From Pedosphaera sp. (GTDB lineage Bacteria > Verrucomicrobiota > Verrucomicrobiia > Limisphaerales > Pedosphaeraceae), in contig JAQGPA010000189.1 of the NCBI GenBank assembly GCA_028293325.1, forward strand, positions 1 through 64,000: a stretch of DNA of 64,000 bases, written 5' to 3'. Positions within the stretch are counted from its first letter, which is position 1. The number at the start of each line of letters is the position of its first letter. Both the position numbers and the translations under genes were made by a program. Positions 35,363 through 44,294 of the stretch are shown in pieces. The notes beneath the pieces were generated by a model that was not told where the DNA came from, made no database searches, and saw nothing but the letters and a program-made list of their open reading frames with translations.

Positions 35363-36058
35363 ATGAAACCTCTTGTTACATTGCTGTTGCTGACATGGGT
35401 GGCCGTCGCGCCAGCGGGCGCGGGGACCATCACCGGCACGGTGCGCGCGGAGGGCAAGGCCGGGGCGGCACTGGATGCGGAATGCGGCGCTTATGACAGC
35501 CGGGCATTCAAGTTTGCGGAAAAGGTGAATTATCAGGAGATGCGAGACTTCGTAATATATATCGAAGGGACAGTTGGCACAAACACACCGGTGGCGCCGG
35601 CAAAGCCAGTCCAGGTGGTGACGCGGAAGGTCATGCAGAAGAAGGCGATGTTCCAGCCGCATGTGTTGCCGGTGGTGGTGGGCACGACCGTGGAATGGCC
35701 GAACAACGATGATATCTATCACAATGTGTTTTCGTATTCGGAAGCCAAGCCATTTGATCTGGATTTGTACAAGGCACCGGAGGTCAAATTGGTAACATTT
35801 GACAAGCCGGGGCGGGTGGATGTGTTTTGCTCGATTCATGCCACGATGAGTTGCGTGGTTTTGGTGTTGGAAAATCCTTATTTTGCGATGGCGGACGACA
35901 AAGGCACGTACGCGATTTCCAATGTGCCGCCGGGGACTTACAAATTGAAGGCCTGGCATGAACGATTGCCGAGCCAAATCAAGGAGATCGTGGTGCCTGA
36001 AACAGGAGGGGTGAAAGTGGACTTCACCCTCGGAATCACCCAACTGCCGAAATATTGA
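35363..36058 (+). CDS. Exported cupredoxin-like protein
   Basis: A signal peptide (1-20) is followed by a cupredoxin fold. His120 (DDIYHNVFS) and the cluster Cys156-x2-His159-x2-Met162 (VFCSIHATM) are the four ligands of a type-1 copper site, in the order His...Cys...His...Met. The C-terminal 55 residues form a carboxypeptidase-regulatory-like beta unit (GTYAISNVPPGTYKLKAW). It resembles the plastocyanin-like proteins annotated as methylamine-utilisation-related. It is sandwiched between the porin and a histidine kinase, suggesting that copper or an electron-transfer step is sensed or transported. Confidence 0.82.
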   Translation: MKPLVTLLLLTWVAVAPAGAGTITGTVRAEGKAGAALDAECGAYDSRAFKFAEKVNYQEMRDFVIYIEGTVGTNTPVAPAKPVQVVTRKVMQKKAMFQPHVLPVVVGTTVEWPNNDDIYHNVFSYSEAKPFDLDLYKAPEVKLVTFDKPGRVDVFCSIHATMSCVVLVLENPYFAMADDKGTYAISNVPPGTYKLKAWHERLPSQIKEIVVPETGGVKVDFTLGITQLPKY

Positions 36059-36065
36059 GTGTTGA

Positions 36066-38330
36066 ATGAGCGTCGCATCATTTAAAATGCGGTTCAGTTT
36101 CCAGGCCAAGGTGCTGGTGCCGGTGGTGATCATCGTGGTGATGCTCACCCTGACGACGCTGTGGTTGGTGAGCCGCCGGATCAACGAGCAATTGCACACG
36201 CAGGCGACGCAACAACTGGAGACCGCGAGCAAGGTGTTCTCGAATTGGCAGCAGTTCCGGGCGGACAATCTTTTGGCCCGGTATCGGATTGTGATTAATG
36301 AGCCGAGGTTTAAAGCGGTCACGAGCCGGTCGGATTCCGACGCCAAAAAAACCACCACCCGATTTTTGGAGGATTTGTTGCAGGAAGGAGATGAAGCCAA
36401 GGTAATTCTATTTACCACGGCCAATGGCAAGCGGTTCGCCGGGGCGAATCGCGATCCCAAGCTGGACCTGACCGAATTTGAAACCCACAGTTCGCCCGCC
36501 ACACAACAAGCGCTGGAGGGCGAACCGCAGTTTGACACCGTGTCGGTGGACAACCGGTTGTACGACGTGGTGTCGATGCCGGTGCGGGGCGCGGGCGAGG
36601 CCATCATCGGAGCGATCACATTTGGGGTGGAAGTTGGCGAAAAGGTGGCCCAGCAAATCAAGCAACAGACGCGGAGCGAGATTTTGTTCGTGACGGATAA
36701 TCGAGTGGCCGCTTCCAGCCTGGCCAAGCCGGAACTCACGGAGCAACTGGTGGCGCGTTTTGGCGAACTGGTGTCCGGATCGGCGCAGGGCCGGGGCATC
36801 ACCCGGGAAATTCCGTTGAACCGGGAACACTTTTTGGGGCAGGCGGGATATTTTACGACCTTGGGCGGAGGCGGCAAACCCGGTTACCTGTTGCTGTCAT
36901 CGTATGAGGAATCGTGGCGCTTTTTGCAGGAAACGGAGGAGCGGTTGTTGATCGTCGGGCTGGTGGGAATTTTGTTGAGCACGGCCATTGTGTGGTTGCT
37001 GGTGCGCAAGATAACGGAACCGTTGCGGCAGTTGCGAAACAGCGCGGAAGCGGTGGGGCGCGGCGATTTTTCCCGGCGGGTTGAGGTGAAGTCGCGGGAT
37101 GAATGCGGCGAACTGTCTGGGGTTTTCAATGAGATGACCGAGAACCTGAAGACCTCGCGCGAGGAATTGGAGCGAACGGTGGAGACGTTGAAGGCGACGC
37201 AGAACCAGTTGATCCAAAGCGAGAAGTTGTCCGGCATCGGTGAATTCGTCGCCGGCGTGGCGCATGAGCTGAATAATCCGCTGACCTCGGTGATGGGTTT
37301 TGCGGAACTGTTGCAGCAAACAGAATTGGTGGAACAACAGCGGCGGTTTTTGGACGTGATGTTCAAGAGCGCGAAACGTTGCCAGAAAATCGTGCAGAGC
37401 CTGTTGAGTTTTGCGCGGCGGCATGCGCCGGAGCGGAAGGTGCTTTGTGTGAATGAAATTGTGGAGTCGGCGGCGGAGATTTTGCATTACCAGATGCGCA
37501 CGAGCAACATCGAGTTGCTGCTGCAAATGGATCCGCACCTGCCGGCCACGATGCTGGATCAGCACCAGATGCAGCAAGTTTGCCTGAATATCATCAATAA
37601 TGCACGGCAGGCGATGGAGGGACGGCAGACGAGCGGGTGGCTGCGCATCACCACCGAAGCCCGGGACGGGCAGGTGCGCATTATTTTCCAGGACAACGGT
37701 CCGGGCATCCCGGCGGAGAACCTGAACAAAATTTTCAATCCCTTTTTCACGACGAAGGAAGTGGGCAAGGGGACGGGGCTGGGGTTGAGCCTGTGCTATG
37801 GCATTGTGACGGAGCATGGGGGATCGATCACGCCGTTCAGCAAGCCGGGCGAAGGGGCGACGTTTATTGTGGAATTGCCAATCACGCGGGAAGCGGCGCC
37901 GGCCAACGTGGAGAAGATGGTGACGGCACCGGCGCAATCACAGGTGGCGCGGGAAGGAGTGGGCAAGAGCGTTTTGGTGATTGATGACGAGGATTCAATT
38001 TTGCAAATGATCCAGGAAGCGCTGACGGTGAGTGGCTACAAGGTGGACGTGGTGCGCGACGGCGAAACGGCATTGCGGCGGTTGGGACAATACCATTACG
38101 ACCTGGCTTTGTGCGATTGGAAGATGCCCGGATTGAACGGCCAGGAAGTTTATGAACGGCTCCGCGCGGCCAATCCAGAGATGTCGCGGCGATTGATTTT
38201 CATCACGGGTGACATGGTGAACGTGAAGACGCAGGAATTTTTGAAATCCACCAACAAGATATGTCTCTCGAAGCCGTTTACGCTGGCGGAATTTCGCGCG
38301 GCGATCAGCCGGGTGTTGTCGCCGGGTTAA
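36066..38330 (+). CDS. Hybrid sensor histidine kinase with receiver domain
   Basis: Two membrane helices (about 14-36 and 295-318) flank a periplasmic dCache-like sensor. Then follow HAMP (about 318-370), HisKA with His400 (GVAHELNNPLTS), HATPase_c (about 500-615, DNGPGIP and KGTGLGLSLCYGIV), and a C-terminal receiver (from about 640) with Asp684 (LALCDWKMPG). The receiver would pass phosphate within the protein or to a partner; no response regulator with DNA-binding output follows. Co-operonic with a porin and cupredoxin, it may sense a copper or envelope cue; this is inference. Confidence 0.9.
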   Translation: MSVASFKMRFSFQAKVLVPVVIIVVMLTLTTLWLVSRRINEQLHTQATQQLETASKVFSNWQQFRADNLLARYRIVINEPRFKAVTSRSDSDAKKTTTRFLEDLLQEGDEAKVILFTTANGKRFAGANRDPKLDLTEFETHSSPATQQALEGEPQFDTVSVDNRLYDVVSMPVRGAGEAIIGAITFGVEVGEKVAQQIKQQTRSEILFVTDNRVAASSLAKPELTEQLVARFGELVSGSAQGRGITREIPLNREHFLGQAGYFTTLGGGGKPGYLLLSSYEESWRFLQETEERLLIVGLVGILLSTAIVWLLVRKITEPLRQLRNSAEAVGRGDFSRRVEVKSRDECGELSGVFNEMTENLKTSREELERTVETLKATQNQLIQSEKLSGIGEFVAGVAHELNNPLTSVMGFAELLQQTELVEQQRRFLDVMFKSAKRCQKIVQSLLSFARRHAPERKVLCVNEIVESAAEILHYQMRTSNIELLLQMDPHLPATMLDQHQMQQVCLNIINNARQAMEGRQTSGWLRITTEARDGQVRIIFQDNGPGIPAENLNKIFNPFFTTKEVGKGTGLGLSLCYGIVTEHGGSITPFSKPGEGATFIVELPITREAAPANVEKMVTAPAQSQVAREGVGKSVLVIDDEDSILQMIQEALTVSGYKVDVVRDGETALRRLGQYHYDLALCDWKMPGLNGQEVYERLRAANPEMSRRLIFITGDMVNVKTQEFLKSTNKICLSKPFTLAEFRAAISRVLSPG

Positions 38331-38380
38331 AGAGCGGGTCGAGGGTTCACTTTTGAGCGAGGCAGGTTATAGTGGGCGCG

Positions 38381-39448
38381 ATGAACAGCGACGCGCAGCC
38401 AATCCGCAGCCGGGGCACCGGCGATAATCCAGTCAACCGATTCGAGAAAATCGAACTGGAGCGGGATGCGGACTGGAATCCGGAAGCGGAAGAGGAGAAA
38501 GGGCCGGCCACACAATTTCTGCGGGATCTTTCCAGCACGATCATCAGCTACACCGACAGTCCGGACGTGGGATTTGAGGCCAGCATTAATCCGTACCGCG
38601 GGTGCGAGCATGGGTGCATCTATTGTTATGCGCGGCCAACGCATGAGTATCTGGGGTTCTCCGCCGGATTGGATTTTGAGACGAAAATCATGGTGAAGGA
38701 GCGGGCGGCGGAATTGTTACGCAAGGAATTGGCGTCGCCAAAATGGAAGCCGCAGGTGATTGCAATGAGCGGGGTGACGGATTGCTATCAACCGGTGGAA
38801 CGGCGATTGAAACTGACGCGGCAATGCCTGGAAGTGCTGGCCGAATTTCGGAATCCAGTGGCGATGATCACGAAGAACCACCTGATTACGCGGGACGTTG
38901 ATTTGCTCTCGGATCTGGCGCAGCACAAGGCGGCGGCGGCTTTTGTGTCGATAACGACGTTGAACAACGAATTGCGGAGAGTGATGGAGCCGCGGACATC
39001 GCCCCCGGCCAGCCGATTAAAAACGATTGCCGAGTTGACGCGGGCGGGAATTCCGACCGGCGTGATGGTGGCGCCGGTGCTGCCGGGCCTGACCGATCAT
39101 GAACTTCCGGCGATTCTTGCGGCAGCGGCGGAGGCGGGAGCAAAGTTCGCCGGTTATGTGACGTTGCGCCTGCCCCACGGGGTTGGGCCACTATTCGAAC
39201 AATGGTTGGGGGACCATTTTCCAAATCAGAAGGAGAAAGTGCTGAACCGGATTCGCGCTTTGCGCGATGGGAAATTGAATGAGGCGCAGTTTGGGTCGCG
39301 GATGCGGGGCAAGGGGATATTTGCCGATCAGATTGAGGCGCTGTTTGACGTGGCTTGCCGCAAGGCGGGAATTAATAAACGAGGGTTGGGGCTTTCCACT
39401 GCTGCCTTCCGCCGGCCGGAGGGAGCGCAGTTGGGGCTTGGCTTTTGA
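38381..39448 (+). CDS. SPL-like/PA0069-family radical SAM protein
   Basis: The radical SAM cluster motif is CEHGCIYC (CxxxCxxC) in NPYRGCEHGCIYCYARPTHE, which together with the conserved PTHEY is the hallmark of the PA0069/SPL-like branch. IAMSGVTDCYQPVERR and FVSITTLNNELRRVMEPR are other family blocks. The 355-residue product is a normal length. The substrate is not known. The frame could start at GTG 38372. Confidence 0.85.
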   Translation: MNSDAQPIRSRGTGDNPVNRFEKIELERDADWNPEAEEEKGPATQFLRDLSSTIISYTDSPDVGFEASINPYRGCEHGCIYCYARPTHEYLGFSAGLDFETKIMVKERAAELLRKELASPKWKPQVIAMSGVTDCYQPVERRLKLTRQCLEVLAEFRNPVAMITKNHLITRDVDLLSDLAQHKAAAAFVSITTLNNELRRVMEPRTSPPASRLKTIAELTRAGIPTGVMVAPVLPGLTDHELPAILAAAAEAGAKFAGYVTLRLPHGVGPLFEQWLGDHFPNQKEKVLNRIRALRDGKLNEAQFGSRMRGKGIFADQIEALFDVACRKAGINKRGLGLSTAAFRRPEGAQLGLGF

Positions 39449-39731
39449 TGGTTCCGATATTTTCAGCGTTTCCCGCGGAGCGGGATTTTCAGTGATGGTG
39501 ATGCAGTAATCGCGCACATCTTCCGGCACGCCGACTCCAGAACAATCGACTCGAGGGAAGCTCGCCGATTAGAGGTCAGTGCCACGACAGCATCAACGCA
39601 TGGTCCAATCATTCCTAATATTTTTTGCGGAACCCTCTTGCAATCCCGGAGTTTGAGTGCAATTTGTCGGGCGTTTCAAAACTATAAATGTGATTGCCAT
39701 ATAGCATCGCTCAATAAACCAAAGGAATACC

Positions 39732-40184
39732 ATGCCCCTAAACAATGCTCCTGACCTAACCCAACGCCCACCCCGCAGCGCGCGTGTCCGCCTGGGCGGA
39801 TATGTCATCCTGCCGCGCATGCTCGACAAGGGCCGCGCCACGATTACCGGCAAGAACGGCGAATACCATTATAACTGTCCCATGGACCAGCGCTTCCTGG
39901 AGTTTACGGGGATTGACGCCGGCGCACTCAAAAAGCAACTGGCCGCCGGGAAGGGTGATGGTGAAGTGTTTGAATGGATTCTAAAGAATGCGAAGCAGAA
40001 ACGCACCGAACCCGAAATTAAGGCATGGTCAGACTTCGTGTGCGCGCGGGCGCCGGAGGATATGGAATCACGGCAATACTTCAACGGAATCCAGAGCAAG
40101 GCGGCGCCCAAGCGCGAGGACATTTCGACCTGGTTCGATCTGCTGGACGTGGATGATTATGCCTCCTTTGGCGGCAAGGCGTAA
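39732..40184 (+). CDS. DUF5069 domain protein
   Basis: The 150-residue protein is one DUF5069 domain: LPRMLDKGRATITGKNGEYH, FLEFTGIDA, and DISTWFDLLDVDDYASF at the end. It is a small soluble protein common in Verrucomicrobia and Planctomycetes, with no known function. It stands alone. Confidence 0.85.
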   Translation: MPLNNAPDLTQRPPRSARVRLGGYVILPRMLDKGRATITGKNGEYHYNCPMDQRFLEFTGIDAGALKKQLAAGKGDGEVFEWILKNAKQKRTEPEIKAWSDFVCARAPEDMESRQYFNGIQSKAAPKREDISTWFDLLDVDDYASFGGKA

Positions 40185-40247
40185 GTTGAAGCACGACCTG
40201 CCCCGATAAGGCTTGCAGCGTGACTGGCGGCATTTGGCCGCCAGTTA

Positions 40248-42068
40248 TCAGGCAGTCTTGTAGGCGCCGACGTCTTCGATGCGATAACGTTTGCGTCCGC
40301 CTTCCATTTCAAATTCCACTTCCTCGCCGGTTTTGCGATTCATCAACGACTGGGCAACCGGGGTGAGATAGCTGATGACACCTTTTTCGGGGTCGGAATC
40401 CCAAGCGCCGAGAATGGTATAATTTTCGGCGCTTTGGGTATTCAGGTCGGTAACTTTGACGATGGTGCCGATGGTGACGGCGTCGGTCTTGACGTTGGCG
40501 AAATCGGTGCCGCGGGCGCGCACCAACTGGGCTTCCAGTTCGGATTTGCGGCGCATGAGCAGCTTCTGCATTTCCTTGGCCGCCTTGTATTCATGATTCT
40601 CGCGCAAATCGCCGTAGCTGCGGGCAATGGCGATTTCCTTGGAATTGGCCGGAATTTTCTTCTGCACCAGTTCGTTATACTCGTTACGGCGGCGTTCGAG
40701 ACTTTCCCAGGAAACAATCAGGTTGGATTCCTGTTTGGTCTGCTCGCCGGAGATCAGGGATTGGATGGCGGGATAGCTCTTCACGATGCGGGCGAGGAGC
40801 GAGCGCTTGTCCATGTCATCAAAACAAGGAGAGAGCTGGAGGGCGCGGGTCAAGTCCTTGATGACTTCCAGGTCCGCCGTGCCGATCAATTCGACGAGCA
40901 AATCCTGATCATCGAGGATGAAATCACGGAGGCGGTTGGAGCGTCTTTCGTTGAACTGGTCGCGCTCCATGGCGCTGAGCATGGCGCGGAAGACTTCAGG
41001 CCCGAGAATATCGGCGAAGGTATCGGAGCGTTCCTTGGCTAGCCAGAGCAGTAATTCGCTGCTGGCGGTGTGCTGACTGACTAACTTGGCCAGGGTCTCT
41101 TTGAGTAGATCGATTTTGCCTTCCGCGATGAGGAGTTGCGCGCATTCACGGCACAGCTTGGCCGGGACCACGTTCAGGGTGGCGCGGACAATCTCAATCC
41201 AGCGGTCGGGATTGGCGGTCTTAAATGATTCCAAAGTCCGGCGATGCTTGATGGCGGGCATCAGTTCGAGCAGGGCGCCGAGCTTGCCTTCCTGGGACCA
41301 GATGGTGCGCGCGGTCAATTCGCCTTCAATGGGGGAGAGTCCGGCATCTTCGCGGATGTCATCCCGGATGAAAATGGCTTCGAGGGCGACAGCGGCCTGG
41401 GTGCGCTGATGAGTCGCAATTTCGACGTTCAAGGCGGCGATGACTTCGGTGCCGGCGGTTTTTTTATCGGTCAGGTCGGCGGCATTCCTGAGGATCTCGC
41501 TGGCGACGACGATGCGTGCCTTGAGACCCTTGGCGGCGCGAAAATCACCGAGCAGCCGGTCTTGAAGGGTAATTTCCTTGGTTTGGAAAACGATGGGCTC
41601 GGTTTTCTTGAGGGGCACCTGGAAATGGCCGTCCTTTTTCAACTCCTTCTTGGCTGCTTCCCACCATTTTTTCCAATCATCCTTGATGACATCGGGGACA
41701 AGCACTGCCTGAATCTGATCCACGGTGGCCTTGCCGCCATAGCTTTTGAGGACGAGTTGGATGAGTTCGAGATGATGCAGGGCGGCCATCTGGCGGAGAC
41801 CTTCGAGATCGGAAGCCTTGCGGGCGAGAATGTGCTCCTTGGGGATGGGTTTGAGCGATTCGGCGGCGAAGGAGAGGTCCATGGTGTGGCTCGCCTTGCC
41901 TTGGAAATCAATGGTGAAACGGGCAAAGACGGTATCCACCGTGGTAATTTTTCCAAAGCCCCAACTGCGGTGCATGCAGTAGCCGCTAGTGGTCAGTTGG
42001 ACAAGCGGATCGACCTGATGCCGCTCCAACTTGCCGGCTGACACTAATTTTTCAAACTCTTCTTTCAT
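40248..42068 (-). CDS. GreA-type transcription elongation factor with long N-terminal extension
   Basis: Only the last 160 residues are GreA/GreB: the coiled coil containing IAIARSYGDLRENHEYKAAK (the acidic-tip region that enters the RNA polymerase channel) and the C-terminal FKBP-like domain with TIGTIVKVTDLN and ISYLTPVAQSLMNRKTGEEV. The first 440 residues are a helical extension of unknown role that resembles the one in chlamydial GreA. The product probably rescues stalled RNA polymerase; the extension may add a binding partner. It is divergent from rsmB with only 34 bases between. Confidence 0.85.
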   Translation of the reverse strand: MKEEFEKLVSAGKLERHQVDPLVQLTTSGYCMHRSWGFGKITTVDTVFARFTIDFQGKASHTMDLSFAAESLKPIPKEHILARKASDLEGLRQMAALHHLELIQLVLKSYGGKATVDQIQAVLVPDVIKDDWKKWWEAAKKELKKDGHFQVPLKKTEPIVFQTKEITLQDRLLGDFRAAKGLKARIVVASEILRNAADLTDKKTAGTEVIAALNVEIATHQRTQAAVALEAIFIRDDIREDAGLSPIEGELTARTIWSQEGKLGALLELMPAIKHRRTLESFKTANPDRWIEIVRATLNVVPAKLCRECAQLLIAEGKIDLLKETLAKLVSQHTASSELLLWLAKERSDTFADILGPEVFRAMLSAMERDQFNERRSNRLRDFILDDQDLLVELIGTADLEVIKDLTRALQLSPCFDDMDKRSLLARIVKSYPAIQSLISGEQTKQESNLIVSWESLERRRNEYNELVQKKIPANSKEIAIARSYGDLRENHEYKAAKEMQKLLMRRKSELEAQLVRARGTDFANVKTDAVTIGTIVKVTDLNTQSAENYTILGAWDSDPEKGVISYLTPVAQSLMNRKTGEEVEFEMEGGRKRYRIEDVGAYKTA

Positions 42069-42102
42069 AAAATTATCTTATTTCTCGCGTCCCCGTTAGA
42101 CA

Positions 42103-43431
42103 ATGTCATTATTAAAAGTCGTGAGCGACCAAAAACCAAGACAAATTGCCGTGCGCATCCTTAAAGAGCGCCTGTTAGAGGGTAAATATGCCGAAAACCT
42201 GCTGGAAAGCGAGTTGGCGGCCCATCCGTTATCTTCCGCCGACCGCGGACTTTGCCAGGAACTGGTCTATGGGGTGGTCCGACGGCAGGCGACGTTGGAT
42301 TGGCTGATTGCCCGGAAAACCGCGGGTCGCACACAGAAGACCTTGCTGCGGATTCTCTTGCAAATGGGGCTTTATCAGATGTTTTGGCTGGATCGCATCC
42401 CGAATCATGCGGCGGTAAATGAGTCGGTGGACCTGGCCAAGGAGCTTGGGTTGGGGTCGCAGGCGGGGTTTGTGAATGCCGTCCTGCGCGGTTATACGCG
42501 GGAACGGGTTGAAACGGAGCGATTGTTGGAAGAATTGAAGGTGCGGGAGCCCGCTTTGGGGTATTCACATCCGGATTGGCTCTATCAACGCTGGGCGACG
42601 CGGTGGGACAGGGAAAAAGCGGTGAGCTTGATGGAATGGAATAATACCCCGCCCCCCACGTTTGCGCGGGTGAACTCCCTGAAGACAGATGCGGGCAATC
42701 TCATGAAACAATGGGAGGCGGAAGGGGTGAAGTTTTTGCCCATGCAGCGGGGTTGGGTAGAAGCGGAGTTGGTGTTTCAACTGGAATCGCATCCGCCGCT
42801 GGCGGGTTTGCGGAGTTTTCAGGCGGGATTTTTTTATATTCAAGACCCCAGCACGCTGTTAGCCGCGCGCGAGATGTATGCACGGCCAGGTGAAACCGTT
42901 TTGGATATGTGCGCCGCACCGGGCGGGAAAACCACGTTCATGGCGCAACAGATGCAGAATAATGGATTAATCGTGGCTGAGGATAACAACGCGGAGCGGT
43001 TGAGCCTGATTCAGGAGAATTGTGCGCGGTTGGGGGTAACGTGCGTGAAAGTGGAGTTGACTTCGGCGAACGCGAAGTCCGATTTGCGATTTGATAGAAT
43101 TCTGATTGATGCGCCGTGTTCAAACACCGGGGTGATGCGCCGGCGGGTTGATTTGCGGTGGCGCATTTCCCCGGAAGAGATCGAGCGGCTGCGTTTGACG
43201 CAACTGGAATTGCTGCGTAATGCCGCTGCACGACTCAAAGCGGGCGGGACGCTGGTTTACAGCACTTGCAGCCTGGAACCGGAAGAAAACAGCAAGGTGG
43301 TGGAGGAATTTCTCGGCACCCATGCCGATTTCAAGCTGGCAAGCCAGCGGGAGTTACTGCCATTTGCGGATGGAGTGGATGGCGCGTTTGTGGCGCGCCT
43401 GATTCGGCCCCGAGCTGAGTATAGTTCTTAA
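42103..43431 (+). CDS. rsmB: 16S rRNA (cytosine-967-C5)-methyltransferase
   Basis: An N-terminal NusB-like RNA-binding domain (about 10-140, QELVYGVVRRQATLDWLI) is followed by the SAM-dependent domain with DMCAAPGGKTTFMA (motif I), DAPCSNTGVMRRR and STCSLEPEENSKVV. The two catalytic cysteines (in DAPCS and STCSL) define the RsmB/Nop2 group. It modifies C967 of 16S rRNA. Confidence 0.92.
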   Translation: MSLLKVVSDQKPRQIAVRILKERLLEGKYAENLLESELAAHPLSSADRGLCQELVYGVVRRQATLDWLIARKTAGRTQKTLLRILLQMGLYQMFWLDRIPNHAAVNESVDLAKELGLGSQAGFVNAVLRGYTRERVETERLLEELKVREPALGYSHPDWLYQRWATRWDREKAVSLMEWNNTPPPTFARVNSLKTDAGNLMKQWEAEGVKFLPMQRGWVEAELVFQLESHPPLAGLRSFQAGFFYIQDPSTLLAAREMYARPGETVLDMCAAPGGKTTFMAQQMQNNGLIVAEDNNAERLSLIQENCARLGVTCVKVELTSANAKSDLRFDRILIDAPCSNTGVMRRRVDLRWRISPEEIERLRLTQLELLRNAAARLKAGGTLVYSTCSLEPEENSKVVEEFLGTHADFKLASQRELLPFADGVDGAFVARLIRPRAEYSS

Positions 43432-43472
43432 TAGTGGGGACAACCGTGCGTTTCGACGCACTAACGGGCTTA

Positions 43473-44243
43473 TTACATGCCCATGATCTGGTAGCCGCAA
43501 TCCACGTAGAGGACCTGGCCGGTGATGGCGGCGGCGCCGTCGCTGGCGAGGAAGGTGCCGGTGGCGCCGAGTTCGTCGGGCAAAACATTGCGTTTAAGCG
43601 GCGCATGGGCCTCGTAATGCTTGAGCATATCCGTGAAACCGGCAATGCCGCGCGCGGCGAGCGTGTTGACCGGACCGGCGCTGATGCAGTTAACCCGGAT
43701 TTTCTTGGGGCCTAAATCGTAGGCGAGATAACGGGTGCTGGCTTCGAGCGCGGCCTTGGCGACGCCCATGACGTTATAATGCGGCACAACTTTCTCGGAA
43801 CCGTAATAGGTCATGGCGATGATGCTGCCGCCATCGGTCATGAGCGGGGCGGCACCACGCGCCAGAGCGATGAGGGAGTACGCGCTGACATCATGCGCCA
43901 CACGGAAGGCTTCGCGGCTGGTGTTGACGAACTCTCCTTCGAGGGCTTCTTTGGGGGCGAAGGCCACGGAATGGAGCATGAGGTGGAGCTCGCCGAATTT
44001 CTGGCCGACTTCAGCGAAGACGCGGGCGATATCCTCGTCTTTGGTGACGTCGCAGGGCATGAGGAGGGTATCCGGGCCGAAGGTGCCGGCAAGTTCCTCG
44101 ACATTTTCCTTGAGCCGTTCGCCTTGATAGGTGAAGGCGAGCTTGACCCCGGCCTTATGCCAGGCTTGGGCAATGGCCCAGGCGATGGAGCGTTTGTTTG
44201 CGACGCCGAAGACGATTCCGAGTTTTCCAGCAAGTTGCGACAT
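43473..44243 (-). CDS. fabI: Enoyl-[acyl-carrier-protein] reductase (NADH)
   Basis: The short-chain dehydrogenase fold shows the FabI cofactor motif GVANKRSIAWAIA and the catalytic Tyr-x6-Lys (YNVMGVAK). It performs the last reduction of each fatty acid elongation round and is the target of triclosan-type inhibitors. At 256 residues it is the usual length. It is convergent with rsmB. Confidence 0.93.
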   Translation of the reverse strand: MSQLAGKLGIVFGVANKRSIAWAIAQAWHKAGVKLAFTYQGERLKENVEELAGTFGPDTLLMPCDVTKDEDIARVFAEVGQKFGELHLMLHSVAFAPKEALEGEFVNTSREAFRVAHDVSAYSLIALARGAAPLMTDGGSIIAMTYYGSEKVVPHYNVMGVAKAALEASTRYLAYDLGPKKIRVNCISAGPVNTLAARGIAGFTDMLKHYEAHAPLKRNVLPDELGATGTFLASDGAAAITGQVLYVDCGYQIMGM

Positions 44244-44294
44244 ACGAAAGCAGTAGGCAAAATTGCGATTGGTGGCAAGGCAGAAGAAGCGGGA

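Noticed and set aside
35237-36877. A 546-codon minus-strand frame across the porin, cupredoxin and kinase genes
   Set aside because: It crosses the boundaries of three well-supported plus-strand genes and contains no recognisable domain.
43446-43461. Hairpin GTGCGT/ACGCAC between rsmB and fabI
   Set aside because: The stem is only 6 bp and no T-run follows on either strand. It may be a weak bidirectional terminator but I could not support it.
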